Part shown: positions 1-6,619 of the stretch, in pieces
How positions within the stretch are numbered: the stretch's first letter is position 1
Layout of the letters: every line of letters begins with the position of its first letter
Source: Oscillospiraceae bacterium
Lineage (GTDB): Bacteria; Bacillota; Clostridia; Oscillospirales; Acutalibacteraceae
Assembly: GCA_031262125.1 (NCBI GenBank)
Contig: JAISII010000039.1
Span: forward strand, 1-15,665
Reading direction: 5' to 3'
DNA: 15,665 nucleotides
The notes under the pieces: model-generated
What the model saw: only the letters and a program-made list of their open reading frames with translations
Database searches by the model: none
What the model was told of the DNA's origin: nothing
Position numbers and translations under genes: made by a program

Positions 1-23
1 CGCAACTCGCCCTTTTGAGCTTG

Positions 24-111
24 TTTTTGCACTTTGTGCAAAAAGCTACGCTTTGCGGTTGGTTGCTCCTCTTTGCAAAATGAAACATTTTGCAAGTAGC
101 GGCTACGCCGC
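24..111. repeat. Cluster of short intergenic hairpins
   Basis: This gene-free left edge holds closely spaced perfect palindromes with 3-nt loops. They are 24-32 paired with 36-44 (TTTTTGCAC, loop TTT), 73-82 with 86-95 (TTGCAAAATG, loop AAA), and 99-103 with 107-111 (GCGGC, loop TAC). None is followed by a clear U-run in the direction of a gene, so they look more like small dispersed palindromic units than terminators. I see no credible coding sequence between 1 and 363. Confidence 0.5.
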
Positions 112-151
112 AATGTCTATCCTCTAACATCTGATTTCTGACATCTGGTGT

Positions 152-172
152 GGGAGGCTTTTGGGTACACTC
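152..172 (+). repeat. Left arm of a 21-bp perfect inverted repeat
   Basis: This 21-base stretch begins GGGAGGCTTTTGGG and ends TACACTC. It is the exact reverse complement of 1810-1830. The pair brackets the split hypothetical gene and the small secreted protein. Both arms abut GAGGG/CCCTC palindromic repeats, so the arms may be ends of one dispersed repeat family present in opposite orientations rather than transposon termini. Confidence 0.7.
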
Positions 173-192
173 AAAAAAGAGAGCTGGAAAAG

Positions 193-235
193 TTCCCCTC
201 CGAGAGGGGGAAAATCGGCGAAGCCGATAGGGGGA
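193..235 (+). repeat. Dispersed palindromic repeat, copy A
   Basis: Two small hairpins lie in tandem: CCCCTC/GAGGGG (195-200 with 204-209) and ATCGGC-GAA-GCCGAT (214-228), followed by AGGGGGAG. The same layout, a CT-rich palindrome, a short linker, a second GC-rich palindrome, then a purine-rich tail, recurs at 1866-1912. From memory this architecture is a common intergenic repeat in gut Clostridia. Its family name is not something I can assign from sequence alone. Confidence 0.6.
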
Positions 236-363
236 GAAAGCGAGCGACGCAAGTCGCTTCTTGCTTCTTGCCTCTGACCTCTTGTTTCTGGATTGATTTA
301 CGACTAAACGCTAAAGGCGGGAGGCATATGATGTGCTTCCTGCTCTTGACCATTATGTGTTTA

Positions 364-1137
364 TTATGAAGACAATATTATGTTGATAATCCTACTGATT
401 GGCTCCGCATCCGCTTGTGTATCAACGACAATTTTTATAATCATCGGGTATTCAGTACCAAAAGCACCCGAGGCTATCCTGCAAAGGTTATAGCCCTCAT
501 ATTTCGTCATACTTGCGGCGTTTGCACATTTCCCGCAAGACACACATCCGAAGTGTTTAATGTTTTTTTGAATCTTCGCTGTGTATGTCGGGCTTTCATC
601 AACAACCTGTTTAGCTGCTTCGAATGAAAGCGGAATAAACGTAGTAACGCAGTCCGCTTTAACGGCGAATTTACAAATATTACGCTTTCCCTGTTTGAAA
701 ATCACGTTCCAGCAGGGAAAGACATAGGGTTGCAGCGTCAGATTGATTTCCGCTTTGCCCTCGCCGACAAACTCGGATATGAATTGTTGCAAGTACACCT
801 TGTTTTCGCCCGCACAATTCAATACATTTTGCGACAAATCATACTTTGTTTCCGGCAATCCGCACAACGCATCAAAATCCGCAAAGTTGAACGCCTTCCA
901 TACAGGGCTTAATTTGTCTTTACCCTTTTCATCCGTTAAATTTTCTGCCATATATCGCATGGCATAGAGTAAAGGCGGGCAGTCCTCATACAGTATTTCC
1001 ATACTGTCGCTTCCTGCATAGACTTTTACCTCCTTGCCGCTTTTGTAAAACAAAATGCCGAAGCCGAAATGCTCTAACCATTCAAAATAGGGCTTGGGGG
1101 GGGTTGAATTGCGTTTTGAAATTCGCCTTATCCACAC
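364..1137 (-). CDS. Hypothetical protein, C-terminal part of a frameshift-split gene
   Basis: This is an unrecognised soluble protein, 257 codons as an open frame, but its apparent N-terminus is probably not real. The first ~15 codons overlap the end of the upstream minus-strand frame (1082-1456) and have no ribosome site. Deleting one C from the eight-C run (1096-1103 on the plus strand) fuses the two frames into one continuous ~363-residue protein, with the junction reading FNPPKPYFEWLEHFG. Near the C-terminus is a Cys cluster (CVSCGKC, then YEGYNLC), which could bind metal. No transmembrane segment or signal is visible. Function unknown; I could not place it in a family. It may be a decayed gene, a phase-variable gene, or an artefact of homopolymer miscalling. 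Confidence 0.6.
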   Translation of the reverse strand: MWIRRISKRNSTPPKPYFEWLEHFGFGILFYKSGKEVKVYAGSDSMEILYEDCPPLLYAMRYMAENLTDEKGKDKLSPVWKAFNFADFDALCGLPETKYDLSQNVLNCAGENKVYLQQFISEFVGEGKAEINLTLQPYVFPCWNVIFKQGKRNICKFAVKADCVTTFIPLSFEAAKQVVDESPTYTAKIQKNIKHFGCVSCGKCANAASMTKYEGYNLCRIASGAFGTEYPMIIKIVVDTQADAEPISRIINIILSS

Positions 1138-1456
1138 GCAGGGAATATTCCGACCCCTGAGTGACCACTTCTCCCGATTTTGCCAAAGCCATCAAACACT
1201 CAACCGTGTTTCTAAGCGTGTTGTAGTTTTCTAAATCGTCGGCAAGTATGCCGATTTTAGTCATGACGCTTTCTGCTTTTGAAACCTCGAAAAGGGTATA
1301 TTGCGAGTAGATTTCTCGAAGTAAATCCGAATAGGTGCGAAGTCTGCGTATTAAATCTTCGCTATCGGGTGCGGTTTGCTTAATATACGCTTCGAGGCGT
1401 GGCGACACATCGCATACGCTTTTACGCCAAAACTCCGCTTGGGTTTGTATAGACAT
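1082..1456 (-). CDS. Hypothetical protein, N-terminal part of a frameshift-split gene
   Basis: The start is well supported. ATG at 1456 is preceded on the minus strand by AAAGGAGGG with an 8-nt spacer. The 124-codon frame is charged and probably helical (for example LIRRLRTYSDLLREIYSQY) and stops just after the eight-C run with PPQALF. In the other frame the same bases read PPKPYFEWLEHFGFG and continue for about 240 more residues, so this is best seen as the first third of a single gene. It lies 54 nt downstream of the small secreted protein gene and is probably co-transcribed with it. No function is assigned. Confidence 0.65.
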   Translation of the reverse strand: MSIQTQAEFWRKSVCDVSPRLEAYIKQTAPDSEDLIRRLRTYSDLLREIYSQYTLFEVSKAESVMTKIGILADDLENYNTLRNTVECLMALAKSGEVVTQGSEYSLRVDKANFKTQFNPPQALF

Positions 1457-1510
1457 ATGGCAAACCCTCCTTTACGCCTTTTCTTTAATCGGAATCAATA
1501 AATCAAGCTG

Positions 1511-1732
1511 CTATACAATCGCACTATGATTATTACCGAACTTTTTAAGTTGGTAAGGGTAATTAAGCGTTTCTTCCAGCATATCAAACATATTTTCATA
1601 TTTGCCCTGCCCGTTGTACTCATAACGCAGGCTTGTAACAGTGCTTGCAGCAAACGCAGTTAACGGCAATGCCGCAAAAACCGATACCACAAGGCACAAA
1701 CACAAAACTATGCTTAAAACCTTTTTGCTCAT
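1511..1732 (-). CDS. Small secreted protein with Sec signal peptide
   Basis: This 73-residue protein has a textbook Gram-positive signal peptide: MSKKVLS, then a hydrophobic core (IVLCLCLVVSVFAALPLTAF), then an AFAA-type cleavage site near residue 28. The mature part is only about 45 residues (STVTSLRYEYNGQGKY...NNHSAIV) and matches nothing I recognise. I chose ATG 1732 because residues before it are not signal-like; an in-frame TTG at 1747 is the alternative. Clostridial proteins with this signal are usually much longer, so this could be a truncated N-terminal remnant of a larger exported protein, consistent with the decayed neighbour. The ribosome site is weak (GAGTAG). Confidence 0.5.
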   Translation of the reverse strand: MSKKVLSIVLCLCLVVSVFAALPLTAFAASTVTSLRYEYNGQGKYENMFDMLEETLNYPYQLKKFGNNHSAIV

Positions 1733-1809
1733 AAAAATACTACTCAAAAAAACGAAAATTTAGTGAACATATTATATAATATTTGCTGCAAAATGGCAAG
1801 GGATTTTTC

Positions 1810-1830
1810 GAGTGTACCCAAAAGCCTCCC
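1810..1830 (-). repeat. Right arm of a 21-bp perfect inverted repeat
   Basis: This is the exact reverse complement of 152-172, reading GAGTGTACCC then AAAAGCCTCCC. It runs straight into a hairpin, CTCCCTC/GAGGGAG (1826-1832 with 1836-1842), and then TTTTTT, so this side also resembles a weak plus-strand terminator. Confidence 0.7.
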
Positions 1831-1865
1831 TCTGAGAGGGAGACTTTTTTGCTCTCACTTTATAG

Positions 1866-1912
1866 CCTCCCTCTTAGAGGGAGGTGGCAAGGCGTAGCCT
1901 TGACGGAAGGAG
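1866..1912 (+). repeat. Dispersed palindromic repeat, copy B
   Basis: It contains CCTCCCTC-TTA-GAGGGAGG (1866-1873 with 1877-1884), the linker TGG, CAAGGC-GTA-GCCTTG (1888-1893 with 1897-1902), and a purine-rich tail ACGGAAGGAG. The architecture is that of copy A at 193-235, with different stem bases, which suggests compensatory change preserving the fold. Confidence 0.65.
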
Positions 1913-1920
1913 AAAAAGAG

Positions 1921-1960
1921 AAAAAACAGCGGCCGCACTTTTTGCAGTGCAGCCGCTTTT
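1921..1960. terminator. Bidirectional intrinsic terminator
   Basis: Arms at 1928-1939 and 1946-1957 form a 12-bp GC-rich stem with one mismatch and a 6-nt loop. AAAAAA on the left and TTTT on the right give U-runs in both directions. It sits just past the stop of the minus-strand deacetylase gene (stop at 1992) and would end that transcript. Confidence 0.8.
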
Positions 1961-1991
1961 TACTTTATTACTAAAAACCACTCAAACCAAA

Positions 1992-2969
1992 TCAGTTATG
2001 AACAGTGCCGCCCAGCAGTTCAATCCCTTGAAGGGCATAAACTTCGTCAATGGTTACCAGCTGGTAGCCTTTTTCGGTCAGACCTTTTACAATGTCCTCA
2101 ACCGAATCCATAGTAACCTTGTGAATATCGTGCATTAAAACAACGGCGGCAGTGTGTGCGTTATCCATAACGCAATCCACAATATCGCTTTTGGTTCTGC
2201 CGGTTCGCCAGTCGTTTGTGTCAACATCCCAAAGAATTAACGGGTACGCCGAGAGTGTGCTGCAAACGCTGTCGTCAAAGCTGCCGTAGGGCGGGCGAAC
2301 GATATGGCAGTTAACCCCGGTAGCATCGTAAATTATGTCATTCACATCCTCTACAGCGGCAAGGGCAGCACTGCTGCTTTGATCGGTTAAATCTGAGTGT
2401 GCCATTGTATGGTTGCCTATTTGGCACCCGGCATTTACAATATCTTTAAGAATATCGGGGTTATTTTCTGCTCTTGAGCCAACTACAAAAAATGTGGCAC
2501 GGGCATTGTATTTTTGCAAAATTTTAAGCACTTTTTCTGTGTACTCGGTGCTGGGTCCGTCATCAAACGTAAGAGCCAAAAACGGTTTGTTAGGGTCAAG
2601 CGTCCGTCCGTCGGCGGTAACAATCGGTTCAAGAGGGCTTGTAGGGTTTACTTCAGGGCTTTCATTCGGTTCGGTGTTGGGTTTAGTTGGGGCAACGGTG
2701 GTTGTAGGCGAAGCGGTGGTTGTAACAGGCACTGTTGTTAAATCGGTTGAGTTGGGGGGTGTGGCGGCTGTATCGGGCGTTGCAACCGAAGCAGAGTTGC
2801 TGCCTGCAACTGCAAGGCAAATCCCTGTAATTACAGCAATGGCTAAAATAACGCAAACAGTAGCTATTACAATAAATTGGTTGCGTGCCCGTTTGCGGCG
2901 TTTGTTTTGGCGGTATCTGTAGGCTGAGCGTCTTTCATATGAATCATAATAATCGTTATGCTTGTCCAA
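1992..2969 (-). CDS. Membrane-anchored polysaccharide deacetylase (NodB family)
   Basis: It is predicted to remove acetyl groups from N-acetylated cell-wall or extracellular glycans on the outer face of the membrane. Of 325 residues, 1-32 are very basic (QNKRRKRARN) and cytoplasmic, ~33-56 form one transmembrane helix, ~60-115 are a Thr/Pro/Ser-rich linker, and ~128-315 are the NodB domain. All carbohydrate-esterase-4 signatures are present: TFDDGP (134-139, catalytic Asp and metal Asp), HTMAH (187-191, metal His), RPPYG (225-229), LWDVDTNDW, and LMHDIH (278-283, catalytic His). I chose TTG 2969 because AAAGGGG lies 9 nt upstream; a longer frame reaches 3038 but has no ribosome site. It is monocistronic, with its own promoter and terminator. 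The exact substrate (peptidoglycan GlcNAc or MurNAc, or another polymer) cannot be told. Confidence 0.9.
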   Translation of the reverse strand: MDKHNDYYDSYERRSAYRYRQNKRRKRARNQFIVIATVCVILAIAVITGICLAVAGSNSASVATPDTAATPPNSTDLTTVPVTTTASPTTTVAPTKPNTEPNESPEVNPTSPLEPIVTADGRTLDPNKPFLALTFDDGPSTEYTEKVLKILQKYNARATFFVVGSRAENNPDILKDIVNAGCQIGNHTMAHSDLTDQSSSAALAAVEDVNDIIYDATGVNCHIVRPPYGSFDDSVCSTLSAYPLILWDVDTNDWRTGRTKSDIVDCVMDNAHTAAVVLMHDIHKVTMDSVEDIVKGLTEKGYQLVTIDEVYALQGIELLGGTVHN

Positions 2970-3016
2970 CTTCAAAATCCCCTTTATTACGACAAATTTT
3001 GCACAGTTATATTTCA

Positions 3017-3045
3017 ATTTTATCACACACAAAAACAAACCGCAA
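3017..3045 (-). promoter_or_regulatory. Predicted sigma-A promoter of the deacetylase gene
   Basis: On the minus strand, TTGCGG (3045-3040) and TAAAAT (3022-3017) are separated by exactly 17 nt. The predicted start is about 40 nt upstream of the TTG start codon. The -35 is only half consensus, so confidence is moderate. Confidence 0.45.
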
Positions 3046-3088
3046 GTGTTATTTTATGATTTAAAGTCTGTTTTATTTAAATTTTTGC

Positions 3089-3760
3089 TTAAACTGTTAA
3101 GTTTTTTATAAATTCTTTGCTAAAGTTAATTTTGTTCTCAGCCATGCAGACGGCAAACGAGTATTTGTTACCGTCCGGCATAAGCAGTGGAGTGTATAAA
3201 ATGTTGTTGCATAGCATTGTGGTGTCGGCTTTTTTGTTTATTGAAGCTAAGCCTTGCCCGGTGCATTTTGCATAGCTTTCTTTTTTTGCCCAAATTTCGT
3301 AAAAAGCTGCTTTTTCATCGGTGGATGATTGCATATATTCAATTTCGGCTTCTGAAAAAACTTTTTGTGCAAGTTTTTTTAAGTCGACAATTTTTTTGTT
3401 TTGATGCAGTTGAATATCGCAGCCGACTTCTTGCTTTGCTACGGCTAAAAACGCATAGTTGCCGCTGTGAGAAATACTGAAAAAAGGCAGACCCGAAATT
3501 TTGGGCTTGCCTTTTGAAGAAAACGACACAGAAAAACAAGCCCCGCCGCCGCAAAGAACTTGCGACACCAGCCACCAACCCGTCAGCGATTGCAAAAGCC
3601 CGGTGTCGGTAAAGTTACGCCCGTTTTTAAAGGCTTTTATAAGCTCGTCTGCATTTGGGCAAAGTGAGGTGTTCTCAAAAATCTGTGCATAATAAACCTG
3701 CACATTTGCTTGCTCGTTGGTTTTGCTATTTGTTAAATATATATCAGTAACCGCCAACAC
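3089..3760 (-). CDS. 4'-phosphopantetheinyl transferase (Sfp type)
   Basis: It transfers the phosphopantetheine arm of CoA to a conserved Ser of carrier proteins. In this 223-residue protein the family motifs appear in order: FFSISHSG (93-100, CoA contact), GCDIQ (113-117, metal-binding strand), and FYEIWAKKESYAK (153-165, the WxxKE helix with metal ligand Glu161). The usual GVDIE motif here ends in Gln rather than Glu. No synthase or carrier-protein gene is nearby, so the partner may be the housekeeping acyl carrier protein or a distant pathway. The start is uncertain: GTG 3760 overlaps the upstream deaminase stop by 17 nt, and TTG 3757 is also possible; both lie very close to AGAGG, so initiation probably depends on coupling to the deaminase gene. 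Confidence 0.85.
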   Translation of the reverse strand: MLAVTDIYLTNSKTNEQANVQVYYAQIFENTSLCPNADELIKAFKNGRNFTDTGLLQSLTGWWLVSQVLCGGGACFSVSFSSKGKPKISGLPFFSISHSGNYAFLAVAKQEVGCDIQLHQNKKIVDLKKLAQKVFSEAEIEYMQSSTDEKAAFYEIWAKKESYAKCTGQGLASINKKADTTMLCNNILYTPLLMPDGNKYSFAVCMAENKINFSKEFIKNLTV

Positions 3761-4229
3761 CCTCTAAAGATTCATCATTCAAAATCCAGTCTTCAACATA
3801 AATTGCCGTAAACTTCTTTTTTGTGTTGCGTACAACAACCCTATGAATACCCGAATTTATAATCAGTTTTTTGCACATAGCACAAGAGTTTGCATTTTCG
3901 ACATATGCACCGTCGGCTTCTCGCCCAACAAGGTAGAGTGTGCCGTCATACATCATATCTCGTGCGGCGTGAATAATAGCGTTAGCCTCGGCATGAACAC
4001 TGCGGCATAGCTCATAACGCTCGCCACGGGGGATGTTGTTCTTTTCTCGCAGGCATTCGCCGTTATCGATGCAATTTGTACGCCCTCTGGGGGCACCTGT
4101 ATAGCCTGTAGAAACTATTTGGTCGTTGTTTACAATAATCGCCCCAAAATTCCGACGCAGGCAAGTGCCACGCTCCAAAACGGTCTCGGCAATGTCAAGG
4201 TAATAATTTTCTTTATCAATTCTCTGCAT
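3744..4229 (-). CDS. Deoxycytidylate (dCMP) deaminase, ComEB-like
   Basis: It converts dCMP to dUMP, feeding thymidylate synthesis in the cytoplasm. At 161 residues the size is normal for the family. Key motifs are TGYTGAPRG (41-49, substrate loop), HAE (79-81, zinc His and catalytic Glu) and SCAMC (115-119, two zinc Cys). The usual PCxxC is SCxxC here, which keeps both ligands. I chose ATG 4229 because GGGGTGGG lies 5-6 nt upstream; an in-frame ATG at 4244 overlaps that ribosome site. It follows the AbrB-like gene by 44 nt and overlaps the phosphopantetheinyl transferase gene, suggesting a three-gene minus-strand operon. Comparable proteins in Bacillus are called ComEB. Confidence 0.9.
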   Translation of the reverse strand: MQRIDKENYYLDIAETVLERGTCLRRNFGAIIVNNDQIVSTGYTGAPRGRTNCIDNGECLREKNNIPRGERYELCRSVHAEANAIIHAARDMMYDGTLYLVGREADGAYVENANSCAMCKKLIINSGIHRVVVRNTKKKFTAIYVEDWILNDESLEGVGGY

Positions 4230-4273
4230 AAATTCCCACCCCATAATATATATTTAAACAAGCATAAAGTTAT

Positions 4274-4516
4274 TTATATTTCTTTAAGTGCGGCTAAACA
4301 GTTTTTGCAAATGGCAACACTTTTAAATGTTTGTAAATGTTCGGCTTCGCCGCAAAAGTAGCAGCCCTCTATGTGTTTTTTAAGAACAATTTTGTCGTCA
4401 TCAAAAAAAATATCCAGTCTGTCGCCCTCGGCAAGATGAAAACTATTGCGAATGGGTTTTGGCAAAACCATACGCCCTAATGCATCAATCTTGCAATCGC
4501 AGAATGCAGATTTCAT
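4274..4516 (-). CDS. AbrB/SpoVT-type DNA-binding protein with C-terminal zinc ribbon
   Basis: This is a small predicted transcription regulator of 80 residues. Residues ~5-47 form a swapped-hairpin AbrB fold (IDALGRMVLPKPIRNSF, then GDRLDIFFDDDKIVLKK). Residues 52-73 add a four-Cys knuckle (CYFC ... CKNC), probably binding zinc. AbrB-fold proteins act as dimers or tetramers at AT-rich promoters and often control the transition to sporulation. I chose ATG 4516 with AGGAGG 5 nt upstream; GTG 4522 overlaps the ribosome site. It faces spmA across a 245-bp AT-rich divergent region, so it could control itself and spmA, but that is inference. It heads a likely operon with the deaminase and the transferase. 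Confidence 0.85.
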   Translation of the reverse strand: MKSAFCDCKIDALGRMVLPKPIRNSFHLAEGDRLDIFFDDDKIVLKKHIEGCYFCGEAEHLQTFKSVAICKNCLAALKEI

Positions 4517-4543
4517 AAGCACCTCCTAACTGTGCCTAATGTA

Positions 4544-4571
4544 ATTATACATTAACATATCATAACTCAAA
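4544..4571 (-). promoter_or_regulatory. Predicted promoter of the AbrB-like operon
   Basis: The minus strand has a perfect TATAAT (4549-4544), with TTTGAG (4571-4566) 16 nt upstream as a weak -35. The predicted start is ~20 nt before the ATG, leaving a short leader that contains AGGAGG. The rest of 4572-4761 is very AT-rich, and I could not find a convincing sporulation-sigma promoter for spmA in it. Confidence 0.4.
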
Positions 4572-4761
4572 TAACAAAATTCTACATATAGTGGCACTAA
4601 AACCTAAGAATAACTATATATATTTTAATAACAACATTATTCTACCAAAAGTTGCCAAAAAAGTCAATGGTAACTTTACACTCATTGATAGTAATATGAT
4701 TTCTCAATGCAAGTGAATTTGAGTACGGTTTTTATGTGCAAAGAAAGGCAGGCGAACAAAA

Positions 4762-5367
4762 ATGCTTAATTATATTTGGGGGTTTATGATACTTGCAAGT
4801 ATTGTTGCCTCGCTGCTGCTGGGCAACACCGAGGCACTAACCAACGGAACCCTGCAAGGTGCCGCTGATGGTTTGCAGCTGCTGCTTACAATTTTGCCTA
4901 TGATGGTGCTTTGGACGGGAATGATGGAAATTGCCCAAGCCGCCGGAATAACCGAGAAAATTGCAAAGTTTTTTTACCCTGTGTTAAAAAGAATTTTCCC
5001 CGATTTAAAGCCCGGCAGCCCGGCTTTGGAATGTATATGTCTTAACCTGAGTGCTAATTTGCTGGGAATTGGCAACGCTGCTACGCCGTTTGGATTGAGG
5101 GCGATGGATGAGCTGCGAAAATTATCGCCCCACAGCGAGGTTGCAAGCAATAATATGATTATGTTTGTAGTTATGAACACGGCGGCAATTCAGCTTTTGC
5201 CTACAACAATCGGTATGCTGAGGTATAACGCAGGCAGCACATCACCGTTTGATATTCTGCCGGGCATTTGGGTAACGTCGGTTATAGCTCTCGTTTTTGC
5301 AGTGGTTTTAGCAAAAGCCCTAAACAAAATGCAAAGAAAAAAAGTCGGCAAATCACCCTCTGCTTGA
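4762..5367 (+). CDS. spmA: Spore maturation protein A
   Basis: This is an integral membrane protein of the nucleoside-recognition (Gate) family. In Bacillus, SpmA and SpmB together promote dehydration of the spore core during sporulation. The 201-residue length fits the family. Hydrophobic segments lie near residues 4-22, 38-58, 128-150 and 170-190. Typical SpmA stretches are visible: GLQLLLTILPMMVLWTGMM, GNAATPFGLRAM and MFVVMNTAAIQLLPTT. The C-terminus is short and basic. The start ATG 4762 follows an AAAGGCAGG-type ribosome site. spmB lies 80 nt downstream on the same strand, so the two are very likely co-transcribed. This gene is one of the best signs that the organism forms endospores. 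Confidence 0.93.
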   Translation: MLNYIWGFMILASIVASLLLGNTEALTNGTLQGAADGLQLLLTILPMMVLWTGMMEIAQAAGITEKIAKFFYPVLKRIFPDLKPGSPALECICLNLSANLLGIGNAATPFGLRAMDELRKLSPHSEVASNNMIMFVVMNTAAIQLLPTTIGMLRYNAGSTSPFDILPGIWVTSVIALVFAVVLAKALNKMQRKKVGKSPSA

Positions 5368-5383
5368 ACAACAGATTAAACCG

Positions 5384-5438
5384 ACACAAGCTTTCGGCTC
5401 ACAGGGCTTGTGTGTAATTAATATATTTTTGTGAGCCG
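5384..5438 (+). promoter_or_regulatory. Overlapping, mutually exclusive hairpins between spmA and spmB
   Basis: Two perfect 8-bp stems compete in the intercistronic RNA. Stem A pairs ACACAAGC (5384-5391) with GCTTGTGT (5406-5413). Stem B pairs CGGCTCAC (5395-5402), which lies inside the loop of A, with GTGAGCCG (5431-5438). The 3' arm of B ends immediately before the spmB ribosome site GAAAGG (5439-5444). The two could switch or form a pseudoknot that tunes spmB translation. The pairing is seen directly; the function is inference. Confidence 0.45.
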
Positions 5439-5447
5439 GAAAGGCTA

Positions 5448-5966
5448 ATGGTCATAAAGATGGAGTTTGCCGTGCCGTGTGTTATCGGGCTGATTATAAT
5501 TTTCGGGCTGATTAAAAAAGTGCCCGTGTTCGACACATTTTTAAAAGGTGCAAAAAGCGGACTTATAAGCGTATATAGCATTGCCCCAACTATGATTGGG
5601 CTGATTGTTGCCGTAAGTATGCTGCGGGCAAGCGGAGCTTTAGATTTTTTCGGCAGCCTTATTGCCCCGGCGGCACAAAAGGTTGGTATCTCGCCCGAAA
5701 TTATACCATTTGCACTGCTGCGTCCTGTTTCGGGCGGCGGCTCGACCGCACTTTTTTCTAACATAATAAACGAGAACGGACCCGACAGCTTTGTCGGCAG
5801 GGTAGCCTCTGTAATGGCTGGCTCGACCGAAACTACCCTCTATGCCGTTACAGTCTATTTTGGCAGTGTGGGCATAAAAAAAATCAGGCATACCCTTTGG
5901 GTAGGCCTGTTTGCCGACTTTACGGCGTTTGTTTTTGCACACTTAACGGTGCGACTTTTTATGTGA
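5448..5966 (+). CDS. spmB: Spore maturation protein B
   Basis: This is the partner of SpmA and also a Gate-family membrane protein, needed with it for full spore-core dehydration in Bacillus. At 172 residues it has hydrophobic stretches near 8-22, 44-60 and 150-170. Family-typical sequence includes KKVPVFDTFLKGAKSG, LRPVSGGGSTALF, GSTETTLYAVTVYFGSVG and KKIRHTL. ATG 5448 is 3 nt after GGAAAGG, which is close; ATG 5460 is an alternative that would begin MEFAVP but has no good site. The stop is at 5966, 46 nt before the end of the convergent BofC-like gene, with no strong terminator between them, so the two transcripts may overlap. Confidence 0.92.
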   Translation: MVIKMEFAVPCVIGLIIIFGLIKKVPVFDTFLKGAKSGLISVYSIAPTMIGLIVAVSMLRASGALDFFGSLIAPAAQKVGISPEIIPFALLRPVSGGGSTALFSNIINENGPDSFVGRVASVMAGSTETTLYAVTVYFGSVGIKKIRHTLWVGLFADFTAFVFAHLTVRLFM

Positions 5967-6012
5967 AATCACTTCTAAAAAGACTTGTTAATCATACAAA
6001 ATTTAGTTGCAG

Positions 6013-6357
6013 TTAATTATAGTCTTGCAAAATCTTTTTCATTTCTATCTCGGTTTGAGCCTCAAGTCCCCTTGCAAGTGCTTTTTGGTCGTCAATCGGC
6101 AAAACGGTAACTACAATATCGGTTTTTTCATATGGCTTTGCCTCTCCGTTTTTATAGACCACAATACGGTTATTTTCACTTATAATTAAGAACTCGCCGT
6201 TAAAAGCTGGTATGCCCTGTGTTTCGGTAATGCCCGGTGCAGGTGTTTTAACTTCGTTTGCATTGGTGCCTGTTACCGGCATAACGCTTAAACAAATTAT
6301 CATACAAACCAACACTATCCCGCCCGATAAACTGATGATATATTTTAAGCTCTTCAT
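6013..6357 (-). CDS. Small BofC C-terminal-like protein with membrane anchor or signal
   Basis: This 114-residue protein starts MKSLK, then has one hydrophobic segment (~6-27) that is either a signal peptide or an anchor. A Pro/Thr-rich linker follows, then a compact C-terminal region (~54-113): FLIISENNRIVVYKNG, IVVTVLPIDDQKALARGL and EMKKILQDY. The order of a regulatory-looking strand pair, a LPxxDxxxLxxG motif and a final LxDY resembles the BofC C-terminal domain, known in Bacillus for checkpoint control of pro-sigma-K processing. Here it stands alone without the N-terminal BofC domain, so a role in sporulation signalling is inference, though the neighbour spmB fits. ATG 6357 follows GGCGGGG by 6 nt. 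Confidence 0.65.
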   Translation of the reverse strand: MKSLKYIISLSGGIVLVCMIICLSVMPVTGTNANEVKTPAPGITETQGIPAFNGEFLIISENNRIVVYKNGEAKPYEKTDIVVTVLPIDDQKALARGLEAQTEIEMKKILQDYN

Positions 6358-6411
6358 TAAAAACCCCGCCTTTTTCTGATATTTGGATTAAGTAAAAATA
6401 GCATCAACAAG

Positions 6412-6450
6412 AAAATATCCTTGCAAATTTAATGTTTACAAGGATATTTT
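6412..6450. terminator. Terminator-like hairpin in a gene-free stretch
   Basis: A perfect 12-bp stem, AAAATATCCTTG (6412-6423) with CAAGGATATTTT (6439-6450), has a 15-nt loop and is followed on the plus strand by T-rich sequence. No plus-strand gene ends here, so it may shield the tRNA operon from readthrough or belong to the leader of the BofC-like gene. The rest of 6451-6619 shows nothing I can support. Confidence 0.45.
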
Positions 6451-6619
6451 TTACAATTTTTTTGTTTTTATACGTTGGGAAAGGATTAATATAAAGCACT
6501 CTTCTGCAAAACAGTTGAAAATATAGCGTATTTGCATATGCGATATAAAACTGAGTACATTAGCACAACAAGAAAAGGCAAATTAGTTATCCAAGACCCG
6601 AAATGTGAAATAATATCTC

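Noticed and set aside
2413..2922. A 169-codon plus-strand open frame rich in Val and Gly.
   Set aside because: It is the antisense shadow of the Thr/Pro linker and NodB domain of the deacetylase, which has all its catalytic motifs on the minus strand.
4640..4761. Possible sigma-E or sigma-G promoter for spmA.
   Set aside because: TGAATT and TATGTG near 4710-4740 match sporulation consensus too poorly and at uncertain spacing.
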